A stretch of 6,614 nt of DNA from Pseudomonadota bacterium. GTDB taxonomy: Bacteria > Pseudomonadota > Alphaproteobacteria > Rhizobiales > Xanthobacteraceae. The notes below the pieces were generated by a model, which saw nothing but the letters and a program-made list of their open reading frames with translations, was not told the origin of the DNA and did not search any database. Below are positions 1 through 5,638 of the stretch, piece by piece. The stretch covers positions 1-6,614 of the forward strand of contig JAJYAH010000398.1 in assembly GCA_021779635.1 (NCBI GenBank). The letters run 5' to 3'. The translations under genes and the position numbers were made by a program. How positions within the stretch are numbered: position 1 is the stretch's first letter; every line of letters begins with the position of its first letter.

Positions 1-722
1 CTCTCAACCATCACTGGACCAAGGATCTCGCCGCGAGCCCCGATGGATCGAAGCTTTATGCCACCGTCGGCTCCAACAGCAATGTCGGCGAAAACGGCAT
101 CGAGGCCGAGACCAATCGCGCCGCCGTTCTCGAAGTCGATCGCGCGACCGGGGCGTGGCGCGTGTTCGCGTCGGGCCTGCGCAATCCGAACGGGCCATCG
201 TGGCAGCCGCAGAGCGGCGCGCTGTGGGTGGCGGTCAACGAGCGCGACGAACTCGGCAATGATCTCGTGCCCGACTACATGACTTCGGTAAAGGATGGCG
301 GCTTCTATGGCTGGCCCTACAGCTATTACGGTCAGCATGTCGACACCCGCGTCGTTCCGCAACGGCCGGACCTGGTAGCGAAAGCGATTGCGCCCGATTA
401 CGCGCTGGGCGCGCACACGGCTTCGCTTGGGTTGACATTCAACACCGGCAATCTGTTTCCGCCTGAAATGGCCGGCGGCGCTTTCGTCGGCCAGCACGGC
501 TCGTGGAATCGCAAGCCTCGCGCCGGCTACAAGGTGATCTTCGTGCCGTTTGCCAACGGAAAGCCCTCGGGCCAACCGCAAGACGTGCTGACCGGTTTCC
601 TCAACGGCAATGGCGAGGCGCAGGGGCGGCCGGTCGGCGTCAAGATCGACAAGCAGGGCGCGCTGCTGGTGGCCGACGACGTCGGCAACGCGGTGTGGCG
701 CGTGACGCCATCGACCAAGTAA
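1..722 (+). CDS. PQQ-dependent glucose/sorbosone dehydrogenase family protein, C-terminal part
   Basis: The frame is open from the left edge (first full codon at base 3) and ends at TAA 720-722. It gives 239 residues of a longer protein whose start lies outside the window. The visible part begins [20 protein letters not shown], which resembles the His-containing beta-propeller blade of soluble PQQ sugar dehydrogenases. Other family blocks follow in order: GLRNPNG (about bases 162-182), [53 protein letters not shown] and the closing [19 protein letters not shown] with NAVWRV. Members of this family are usually exported beta-propeller enzymes that oxidise sugars or other alcohols/aldehydes with PQQ, passing electrons to the respiratory chain. 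The substrate cannot be told from sequence. A signal peptide would lie upstream and is not visible. No gene follows closely on the same strand, so this is probably the last gene of its transcript. The family call is firm; the specific activity is inferred. Confidence 0.9.
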   Translation, partial: LNHHWTKDLAASPDGSKLYATVGSNSNVGENGIEAETNRAAVLEVDRATGAWRVFASGLRNPNGPSWQPQSGALWVAVNERDELGNDLVPDYMTSVKDGGFYGWPYSYYGQHVDTRVVPQRPDLVAKAIAPDYALGAHTASLGLTFNTGNLFPPEMAGGAFVGQHGSWNRKPRAGYKVIFVPFANGKPSGQPQDVLTGFLNGNGEAQGRPVGVKIDKQGALLVADDVGNAVWRVTPSTK

Positions 723-727
723 GCGTC

Positions 728-743
728 ACGATCCGTTGATCGT
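728..743 (+). terminator. Small hairpin just after the dehydrogenase stop, weak terminator candidate
   Basis: ACGATC, a CGTT loop and GATCGT form a perfect 6-bp stem starting 6 bases after the TAA. There is no downstream T-tract. It could act as a 3' end stabiliser or do nothing. Confidence 0.2.
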
Positions 744-870
744 CGGGGTGAGGATTCAAGCGAGTGCTGCTTTATTTGGCAACCGACATCCATGCCGGGC
801 CATTTGCAGCGCGTGAGCAAGAAATCGGAACCGAAAACCGTTCCGGTCACCACGCGAAATGAGAATTTTT

Positions 871-894
871 CCAGCCATCTATCCAGCCATCTAT
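871..894. repeat. Perfect 12-bp tandem duplication
   Basis: CCAGCCATCTAT occurs at 871-882 and again, base for base, at 883-894. Its right end touches the inverted repeat at 893-920. The identity of the two copies suggests a recent duplication by slippage or a pair of protein-binding sites. Confidence 0.9.
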
Positions 895-920
895 TTTGTC
901 TTCGAATTCGAAGATAAGAT
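893..920. repeat. Inverted repeat with a 16-bp perfect palindromic core
   Basis: The core TCTTCGAATTCGAAGA (899-914) is a perfect palindrome with no spacer. Flanking bases extend it to 14-base arms with 12 of 14 positions paired; the two exceptions would be G-U pairs in RNA. It lies about 190 bases upstream of the outer-membrane protein gene. It could be an operator for a dimeric regulator. A hairpin is less likely because there is no loop. Because of the symmetry, both strands happen to read FEFEDKI in one frame, which is a by-product and not evidence of coding. Confidence 0.8.
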
Positions 921-1108
921 TGAGAGGAGCGGTGGAAATAGAGACAACCGCGTTTGCCTCCTTTCCCGCTCTCTCGCAGACTGTCGGCTTTGCAGTCCTG
1001 ACCTTGAGGAAGCGCCGGCCTCGAAGGCGGCCCGAGCCAACATGACCTGGACCAGTCCAAGTGACCCCTAACGTACTTCGGAGAAATCTCACATGTCGGG
1101 GACGCGCA

Positions 1109-1984
1109 GTGAAACTGGCCGGGCTGGCGATCAGCTTCACCGCATTGTCCTGTCCGGCCCGCGCAGATGATGCGACTGCCCCCAATGCGGACGTTCCCGA
1201 CAAGAGCGGCTACAATCTGTTTGATCCGACGCCGGACGACGACATGCGAAAGTTCACGCCTGACCGGCCGACCAAGGGATATTCCGTCCGCACCATCGAC
1301 GCCGGTCATGTCGAGATCGAGACTGACTTCGTCAGTTACACCTATTCCAAATATCTCGGGATCACGACGCATGGCTTTGAGGCCTTCGACCCCAATCTGA
1401 AAATAGGCATCACCAATTGGGCGGATTTTGAAATCCAGTTCAACGGTCTGCAATCCCAGCAATCCTTCGACAGCGCAACCGGCGCCAGCGTGGCGCATGG
1501 CGCAGGGTTCGGCGATGTCTTCCTGCGGACCAAGATCAACCTGTTCGGCAATGACAGCGGCCCCATGGGCCTCGCCATTATTCCCTATGTCAAGGTGCCC
1601 TCCTCGGTCCCGGTCATCAGCAATGGCGCGGTCGAAGGCGGTTTGATCGCACCCCTCGCCTTGCGTCTGCCCCAGGATTACATCGTCACCTTGATGACCG
1701 AGGTGGACGAATTGAAGAACGCCGACGATAGCCGCCGATACACCAACTTCGTCAATCTCATCGGTGTCAGCCACCCGCTTCCCGGCGTCGAAGGCGCCAA
1801 TGCAATGGTCGAGCTGTTTTCCTCGGCCGGAACCGACCCGGCGGCACCGCCGATCTACACCTTCGATGCCGGCATGAATTTCCGGCTGGACAAGCATACG
1901 ATCCTGGATGTCGGCCTCAACCTCGGCCTCAACAAGGCCGCACCGAAGGCGCAGATCTATAGCGGCATATCGGTGCGTTTTTGA
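1109..1984 (+). CDS. Exported transporter-like outer-membrane protein (MetA-pathway of phenol degradation family type)
   Basis: From GTG 1109 the product is 291 residues, ending at TGA 1982-1984. The start was chosen because GGGGA (1098-1102) sits 6 bases upstream and because it gives a compact signal peptide, MKLAGLAISFTALSCPARA, followed by DD. A GTG at 1061 would add 16 residues (MTPNVLRRNLTCRGRA) but has little ribosome-binding sequence. The mature part alternates short hydrophobic and polar stretches, as in beta strands (for example GHVEIETDFVSYTYS, LKIGITNWADFEIQFNG, VFLRTKINLFG, LAIIPYVKVP). It ends in SGISVRF, the terminal aromatic typical of outer-membrane barrels. The pattern 'activity of the phenol meta pathway' transporters (PF13557-like) fits best, but the family's substrate is mostly unknown. 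The gene is monocistronic and converges on dcd with 31 bases between stops. The envelope location is well supported; the family name is moderately so. Confidence 0.82.
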   Translation: MKLAGLAISFTALSCPARADDATAPNADVPDKSGYNLFDPTPDDDMRKFTPDRPTKGYSVRTIDAGHVEIETDFVSYTYSKYLGITTHGFEAFDPNLKIGITNWADFEIQFNGLQSQQSFDSATGASVAHGAGFGDVFLRTKINLFGNDSGPMGLAIIPYVKVPSSVPVISNGAVEGGLIAPLALRLPQDYIVTLMTEVDELKNADDSRRYTNFVNLIGVSHPLPGVEGANAMVELFSSAGTDPAAPPIYTFDAGMNFRLDKHTILDVGLNLGLNKAAPKAQIYSGISVRF

Positions 1985-1991
1985 TGACGAA

Positions 1992-2007
1992 GCCGGCGGT
2001 GGCTGGC
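1992..2007 (+). terminator. Hairpin between convergent genes, weak terminator candidate
   Basis: GCCGGC (1992-1997), loop GGTG and GCTGGC (2002-2007) form a 6-bp stem with one G-U pair in the rightward transcript. The leftward transcript would have an A-C mismatch instead. It occupies the 31-base gap between the two stops. No T-run follows, so termination here would be Rho-dependent or inefficient. Confidence 0.25.
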
Positions 2008-2015
2008 GAGGCCGA

Positions 2016-3122
2016 CTACACCCGAAAATGCTTCGACAATTTCAGGCCCTGCGCCTGGTAGTTTGAGCCGATGCGCTGGCCGTACAGGGCATCCGGCCGC
2101 GCCAGCATTTTTTCATACACCAGCCGGCCAACGATCTGGCCGTGCTCGAGGATGAACGGCACCTCGCGCGATCGCACTTCCAGCACCGCGCGCGAACCTT
2201 GTCCGCCGGCGCCGGCATAGCCGAAGCCGGGATCGAAGAAGCCGGCATAATGCACCCGGAATTCGCCGACCAGCGGATCGAACGGCACCATCTCCGCGGC
2301 GTAATCCGGAGGCACCTGCACGGCTTCCTTGGACGCCAGAATATAGAATTCGCCGGGATCGAGAATGAGGCTGCCATCGGGCCGCGCCGATATCGCCTCC
2401 CAGAATTCATCGACGGCGTAGCCGCCGCGGCGATCGATATCGACCACACCGGTGTGACGCTTGGCGCGGTAACCGACAAATCCCCTGGCGTTCTCGCCGG
2501 AGAGGTCGACGCTCAGCGCCACGCCGTTGACGAGATCGGCGTCGTCGGCATCGACCAGCCGTTCCAGATCATGCAGCGCGTCGAGTTCATCCGCGGACAG
2601 GACGGCGTCGCCGGTCCGAAAGCGGACCTGGCTGAGCCGCGATCCCTCGCGCAGCAGCACCGGAAAGGTCTTCGGACTGATCTCCGCATAGAGCGGGCCG
2701 TGATAGCCCGCGCCGATCATGTCGAACCGACGCGTGCCGTCGGCGATCACCCGGGTGAAGACGTCGAGCCGCCCGGTCGAGCTCTTTGGGTTGGCGGCGG
2801 CGACGATTTCCGGCGGCAGCGCCAGACTCTCGAGCAGAGGCACGATGTAGACGCAATTGGTTTCCAGCACCGCGCCGTCAGTGAGATCGATTTCGTGCAG
2901 CTTCAACTCGTCGATGCGCTCGGCCACCGTGGCACCCGGTCCCGGCAAGAAGCTGGCCCGGACCCGGTAGGCGATATCGCCGAGACGCAGGTCGAGGCTC
3001 GCCGGCTGGATCTGGCTTTCGACAAACGGATAGGCCGGCAGAATAAGCCCGGCATCCGCCATCGCCGCGATCATGCGGTCGGGCAGAATGCCATTGGCGT
3101 CGGGTTGAAGCGTGAACGACAC
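2016..3122 (-). CDS. dcd: 2'-deoxycytidine 5'-triphosphate deaminase, two-domain form
   Basis: The 368-residue product should convert dCTP to dUTP in the cytoplasm, feeding dTMP synthesis through dUTPase. It is about twice the length of the roughly 190-residue E. coli Dcd and contains two dUTPase-like domains. Domain 1 (about 28-170) has QPASLDLRLG (39-48), the SSxxR signature in PKSSTGR (112-118) and a candidate catalytic Glu147 in YAEI. Domain 2 (about 250-345) has FFDPGFG (295-301), Glu315 in VLEV and the closing GQIVGRLVYEKM, but lacks SSxxR. Double-length Dcd proteins are known in alphaproteobacteria. The start is GTG 3122-3120, with GAGGA seven bases upstream; no ATG in this frame is better placed. 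The stop is TAG 2018-2016. It is divergent from metZ and shares a 258-base control region with it, but there is no functional link beyond general metabolism. The family assignment is strong. Confidence 0.93.
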   Translation of the reverse strand: MSFTLQPDANGILPDRMIAAMADAGLILPAYPFVESQIQPASLDLRLGDIAYRVRASFLPGPGATVAERIDELKLHEIDLTDGAVLETNCVYIVPLLESLALPPEIVAAANPKSSTGRLDVFTRVIADGTRRFDMIGAGYHGPLYAEISPKTFPVLLREGSRLSQVRFRTGDAVLSADELDALHDLERLVDADDADLVNGVALSVDLSGENARGFVGYRAKRHTGVVDIDRRGGYAVDEFWEAISARPDGSLILDPGEFYILASKEAVQVPPDYAAEMVPFDPLVGEFRVHYAGFFDPGFGYAGAGGQGSRAVLEVRSREVPFILEHGQIVGRLVYEKMLARPDALYGQRIGSNYQAQGLKLSKHFRV

Positions 3123-3166
3123 AGTATGGTCCTCGGGATCGCCCTGCTTGCGCCATCCAGACGCTT

Positions 3167-3195
3167 AAAATACGGACTTTTACCGGTTATCCGAA
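3167..3195 (-). promoter_or_regulatory. Possible dcd promoter
   Basis: On the minus strand, TTCGGA (3195-3190) and TATTTT (3172-3167) are separated by 17 bases, upstream of the dcd GTG at 3122. Each hexamer matches the sigma-70 consensus at only half to two thirds of positions, so this is a tentative call. Confidence 0.25.
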
Positions 3196-3202
3196 GGTCG
3201 GC

Positions 3203-3229
3203 TTGACGGAAAGGGCGCGGCGGAATAAG
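3203..3229 (+). promoter_or_regulatory. Likely metZ promoter
   Basis: TTGACG (3203-3208) matches five of six -35 positions, and AATAAG (3224-3229) matches four of six -10 positions, with a short 15-base spacer. Transcription would begin near 3236, a few bases before the riboswitch aptamer at 3242, which is where a leader promoter should sit. The placement is more persuasive than the -10 sequence. Confidence 0.42.
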
Positions 3230-3241
3230 AGCATGACTTAT

Positions 3242-3304
3242 CCCGTGGTGATTTGAGCCGGCCGGCTTGCAGCCACGTTAAATAAGTCGCTAAACAGGCC
3301 GGGG
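3242..3304 (+). promoter_or_regulatory. SAM-II riboswitch aptamer in the metZ leader
   Basis: The sequence shows the SAM-II H-type pseudoknot. Stem P1 pairs CGTGG (3244-3248) with CCACG (3273-3277). Loop 1 starts TGATTTG (3249-3255). The pseudoknot stem pairs CCGGCC (3258-3263) with GGCCGG (3297-3302). The conserved TTGCA (3267-3271) and GCTAAA (3289-3294) are in the expected places before the 3' strand. SAM-II is a known alphaproteobacterial class found upstream of methionine and SAM genes, so its position before metZ fits. Ligand binding should lock GGCCGG into the pseudoknot. A terminator follows and is listed separately. The class was recognised by eye from structure and conserved bases, not by a covariance search. 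Confidence 0.92.
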
Positions 3305-3324
3305 ACACGTGTGATCCCGGCCTG
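3295..3324 (+). promoter_or_regulatory. Antiterminator hairpin of the metZ riboswitch
   Basis: CAGGCCGGG (3295-3303) can pair perfectly over 9 bp with CCCGGCCTG (3316-3324), around a 12-base loop containing the palindrome ACACGTGT. It uses both the pseudoknot 3' strand and the terminator 5' arm, so it cannot coexist with either. It should form when SAM is low and allow readthrough into metZ. Confidence 0.72.
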
Positions 3325-3348
3325 TGAAATTTTCCAGGCCGGTTTTTT
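3317..3348 (+). terminator. Intrinsic terminator of the SAM-II riboswitch
   Basis: CCGGCCTG (3317-3324) pairs perfectly with CAGGCCGG (3335-3342) around a 10-base loop, followed immediately by six T (3343-3348). This is a textbook Rho-independent terminator placed between the aptamer and the metZ start. It explains how SAM binding could stop transcription. Confidence 0.9.
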
Positions 3349-3368
3349 GTGACCATTTCGGTGGTCAC
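3349..3368 (+). promoter_or_regulatory. TTCG-capped hairpin just upstream of the metZ ribosome-binding site
   Basis: GTGACCA (3349-3355) pairs with TGGTCAC (3362-3368), with a T-G pair closing a TTCG loop. The Shine-Dalgarno GGAGG (3372-3376) follows four bases later. The stem's GGTCAC is repeated at 3375-3380, overlapping the Shine-Dalgarno, so the 5' arm has a second possible partner. Confidence 0.5.
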
Positions 3369-3380
3369 GATGGAGGTCAC

Positions 3381-4586
3381 ATGCCCAAATCTACCGCGCC
3401 CGCTTCGCTCACCGCTCATTATCGTCCCGAGACCCGGCTGGTCCATTCCGGCACCATCCGCTCGGAATTCGGCGAAACATCCGAGGCGCTGTTTCTCACC
3501 CAAGGTTATGTCTACGACAGCGCCGAGCAATGCGAAGCGCGCTTCAAGGGCGAGGACCCCGGCTACATCTATTCGCGCTATTCCAATCCGACGATCGCGA
3601 TGTTCGAACGCCGCATGATCGAGCTTGAGGGCGCCGAAGCCGGACGTTCGACCGCCACCGGCATGGCCGCGGTGACGACGGCCATCCTGGCGCCGCTGAA
3701 GGCCGGCGATCACGTGGTCGCCGCCAAGGCGATGTTCGGATCGTGCCGCTACGTGGTGGAAGATCTGCTGCCGCGCTACGGCATTTCCTCCACGCTGGTC
3801 GACGGCCTCGATCTCGACCAGTGGCGCAAGGCGATGCAGCCGAATACCAGGAGCTGTTTCCTGGAAAGCCCGACCAATCCAACGCTCGACGTGCTCGACA
3901 TCGGCGCCATCGGCGAGATCGCGCATCGGGGCGGCGCGCGGCTGATCGTGGACAACGTGTTTGCAACGCCGATCTGGCAGAGCCCGCTGACGCTCGGCGC
4001 CGATGTCGTGGTGTATTCCGCGACCAAGCACATCGACGGCCAGGGCCGCTGCCTCGGCGGAATCATCCTGTCGTCGGAAGCGTTCATTACCGAACACATC
4101 CACACCTTCATGCGCCAGACCGGCCCCTCGATGTCGCCGTTCAACGCCTGGGTGCTGCTGAAGGGGTTGGAGACGCTGGCGATCCGCGTGCGCGCGCAAA
4201 CCGAAACCGCCGCCGCCATCGCCGATGTCCTGGCCCGGCATCCGAAAATCTCGCGATTGATCTACCCCGGCCGCGCCGATCATCCGCAGGCCGCGCTGGT
4301 CAAGAAGCAAATGCGCGCCGGATCGACCCTGGTCGGCTTCGAGGTCAAGGGCGGCAAGGCCGGCGCGTTCCGTTGTCTCAACGCGCTGAAGCTGGCGCGG
4401 ATCTCGAACAATCTCGGCGATTCCAAAAGCCTCGTCACCCATCCGGCGACCACGACGCATCAGCGGCTGACCCCGGAGATGCGCAGCGAACTCGGGATCA
4501 GCGAGGGCTTCATCCGGTTCTCGACCGGCCTCGAGCATCGCGACGATCTGATCGAGGATTTGCAGACGGCGCTGGAGCGGGTGTGA
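3381..4586 (+). CDS. metZ: O-succinylhomoserine sulfhydrylase
   Basis: The 401-residue product is a cytoplasmic PLP enzyme of the Cys/Met metabolism family. MetZ joins O-succinylhomoserine and sulfide to give homocysteine and succinate, the step before methionine. Visible marks are YSRYSNPT (64-71, where Tyr and Arg bind PLP phosphate), TATGMAA (91-97), AMFGSCRY (117-124), ESPTNPTLD (162-170), IVDN with Asp191 for the pyridine nitrogen, SATKHIDGQG (213-222) with Lys216 as the Schiff-base lysine, and NLGDSKSLVTHPATTTH (344-360). The KHIDGQGR context and F119 in place of the Tyr of cystathionine gamma-synthases favour MetZ over MetB, though this is inference. The start is ATG 3381, behind GGAGG at 3372-3376. 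An in-frame ATG-less extension to 3324 would begin inside the leader terminator and is rejected. Expression should be repressed by SAM through the SAM-II riboswitch. The stop is TGA, nine bases from the stop of the convergent SGNH gene. Confidence 0.94.
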   Translation: MPKSTAPASLTAHYRPETRLVHSGTIRSEFGETSEALFLTQGYVYDSAEQCEARFKGEDPGYIYSRYSNPTIAMFERRMIELEGAEAGRSTATGMAAVTTAILAPLKAGDHVVAAKAMFGSCRYVVEDLLPRYGISSTLVDGLDLDQWRKAMQPNTRSCFLESPTNPTLDVLDIGAIGEIAHRGGARLIVDNVFATPIWQSPLTLGADVVVYSATKHIDGQGRCLGGIILSSEAFITEHIHTFMRQTGPSMSPFNAWVLLKGLETLAIRVRAQTETAAAIADVLARHPKISRLIYPGRADHPQAALVKKQMRAGSTLVGFEVKGGKAGAFRCLNALKLARISNNLGDSKSLVTHPATTTHQRLTPEMRSELGISEGFIRFSTGLEHRDDLIEDLQTALERV

Positions 4587-4600
4587 GGCAATGGCTCACA
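4582..4600. other. Hairpin spanning the two convergent stop codons
   Basis: TGTGAG (4582-4587) and CTCACA (4595-4600) form a perfect 6-bp stem with a 7-base loop. Each arm contains the TGA stop of one of the converging genes (metZ 4584-4586; SGNH hydrolase 4598-4596). There is no T-run on either side, so it is only a weak bidirectional terminator candidate. Confidence 0.35.
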
Positions 4601-5612
4601 TCGGCCGATAGGTCTGCACGCTCGACGGCACGTTGACGCCGAGCTTGATCTGACCCACCGATTTGATGATGTCGTCGCCGAGCAACTGGGCAAAGCAGGC
4701 GTAACCCCAGTCGTTCATGTGCAGTCCGTCGGCGATCACGAATTTGTCGATCGGGATCGCCTGCTCCTCGTGCCATTCGCGCATCACCTCGAAGCGCGGA
4801 AAAAGGCCGACATGGCGAAGGGCTGCGACCTTGCTGAGCAGCCTCACCATCTGGCTGGCGCTTTGCGCGCGCTCGTTGACCCTCGGAGAATATTGCGGAT
4901 CGACCAGCACCAGATCGGCGCCCGCCGCCTGGATCAGCGCGACGCCGTCGCTCACCAGCTTCGCGGTCTCGGCCGGATCGAGGTCGCGCAGCACGGCATT
5001 GGTGCCGACCTGCCAGATCACGAGATCCGGCTTCATGTCGAGCACCGACGTCTGAAGCCGCTTCATCATTTCGGGCGCGTCTTCGCCGCCACGGCCGCGG
5101 TTCAGGACGGTAATGTCGGCGCCCGGATATTGCCGATGCAGCTGGGCCGCCAGCCGGTTCGGATAGGTGAATTCAGGCGATGTCGAGCCCCAACCCTGGG
5201 TCGACGACGATCCGAATGCGATGATCGTCACCGGCGCGCCCGACGCCAGCTTGCCCGCCACATGCGGCAGCGACCCCACCGGTTTGACCCCGCCCTTCGG
5301 CGGCAGGCACGGCACGCGGCTGAAAATGTCGCTGGCCGACTGCGCGACTTCCTTGACCTTCTCGATCGCCTTGGTGGTGAGACTCTTGGGCGGCGGCGAA
5401 CCTGGCTGGTCGACGGCGGTGACATTGCCCGTGCCGATCGTTTGCGACGCCGGCGGCCTCGAGCTATCGGATTTGGCAACGCCGGACAGCGCCGCCTGCT
5501 GGACCGCCTGGGCGCGTGCGGGCGGCATCAACGCCGGCGCCAACAGCACAAGCGCTGCGACCGCCGGCACGGCCAGCGCTGCAATCACGCAAAAAGGGCG
5601 AACAAAACTCAT
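4596..5612 (-). CDS. Exported SGNH/GDSL-type hydrolase
   Basis: From ATG 5612 the product is 338 residues; numbering here is from GTG 5618, which adds two. It has a long signal sequence (hydrophobic 9-30, cleavage probably after ARA or AQA near 36-38). A Pro/Ser/Thr/Lys-rich linker follows to about 115, then an SGNH domain. Block I is FGSSST (135-140), with Ser138 in the place of the GDSL serine. Block II is in NRGRGGEDA (173-181), block III is GTN with Asn207, and block V is DGLH with Asp297 and His300. All four blocks are present, so it should be an active esterase/acyl hydrolase of the periplasm or envelope; the substrate is unknown. GTG 5618, TTG 5615 and ATG 5612 are consecutive possible starts behind one AGGA. 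I prefer ATG, although its spacing of 10 is long. It is the last gene of a leftward operon and follows its paralogue by about 20 bases. Confidence 0.87.
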   Translation of the reverse strand: MSFVRPFCVIAALAVPAVAALVLLAPALMPPARAQAVQQAALSGVAKSDSSRPPASQTIGTGNVTAVDQPGSPPPKSLTTKAIEKVKEVAQSASDIFSRVPCLPPKGGVKPVGSLPHVAGKLASGAPVTIIAFGSSSTQGWGSTSPEFTYPNRLAAQLHRQYPGADITVLNRGRGGEDAPEMMKRLQTSVLDMKPDLVIWQVGTNAVLRDLDPAETAKLVSDGVALIQAAGADLVLVDPQYSPRVNERAQSASQMVRLLSKVAALRHVGLFPRFEVMREWHEEQAIPIDKFVIADGLHMNDWGYACFAQLLGDDIIKSVGQIKLGVNVPSSVQTYRPM

Positions 5613-5617
5613 CAACA

Positions 5618-5638
5618 CTTAGTCCTTAGTTCTTAGTT
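5618..5638. repeat. Three tandem heptamers CTTAGTY between the SGNH genes
   Basis: CTTAGTC, CTTAGTT and CTTAGTT run head to tail. On the coding (minus) strand each unit contains TAA. The first met is the stop codon of the upstream SGNH-like gene (5635-5633). The period of 7 places one stop in each frame. The last unit on that strand reads GGACTAAG and supplies the ribosome-binding AGGA for the next gene. Confidence 0.85.

Larger units (their letters stand above)
723..1108. other. Gene-free region with repeats and small hairpins
   Basis: These 386 bases separate the dehydrogenase stop from the next supported start. Just after the stop, ACGATC (728-733) and GATCGT (738-743) can form a 6-bp hairpin with a 4-base loop, but no T-run follows, so it is at best a weak terminator. 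CGGAAC (826-831) and GTTCCG (840-845) form a second perfect 6-bp stem, extendable by a G-U and an A-T pair. A 12-bp tandem repeat and a long inverted repeat follow at 871-920 and are listed separately. I see no convincing -35/-10 pair. A 70-codon frame at 859-1071 runs through the repeats and has no Shine-Dalgarno, so I do not call it a gene. Confidence 0.6.

Noticed and set aside
871..920. CRISPR-like repeats or insertion-sequence end
   Set aside because: There are only two adjacent copies with no spacers, no transposase and no second inverted end or target duplication that I can find.
859..1071. Small 70-codon plus-strand frame in the gap
   Set aside because: It has no Shine-Dalgarno, and its first part is made from the tandem and inverted repeats (PAIYPAIY, FEFED). 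The same FEFEDKI appears on the opposite strand because of the palindrome.
527..1897. Long open frame on the minus strand (over 450 codons) covering the gap and the outer-membrane gene
   Set aside because: It is antisense to well-supported coding sequence, with low-complexity composition expected of high-G+C shadow frames, and it shows no recognisable domain.
2142..3206. Open plus-strand frame of about 354 codons across dcd
   Set aside because: It is opposite a clear Dcd with motifs along its length. The shadow is rich in Arg, Gly, His and Asp, has no family features, and ends in the metZ promoter region.
3324..3380. Upstream extension of metZ by 19 codons
   Set aside because: It would start inside the riboswitch terminator stem, while ATG 3381 has GGAGG directly upstream and matches the usual MetZ length of about 400.
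3180..4538. Open minus-strand frame of about 450 codons across metZ and its riboswitch
   Set aside because: It is antisense to metZ and would run through the riboswitch and terminator. It shows no motif.
4719..5636. Plus-strand frame of about 305 codons opposite the SGNH hydrolase
   Set aside because: The minus strand encodes a complete signal peptide and all four SGNH blocks. The plus-strand product is Arg/His-rich and unrecognisable.
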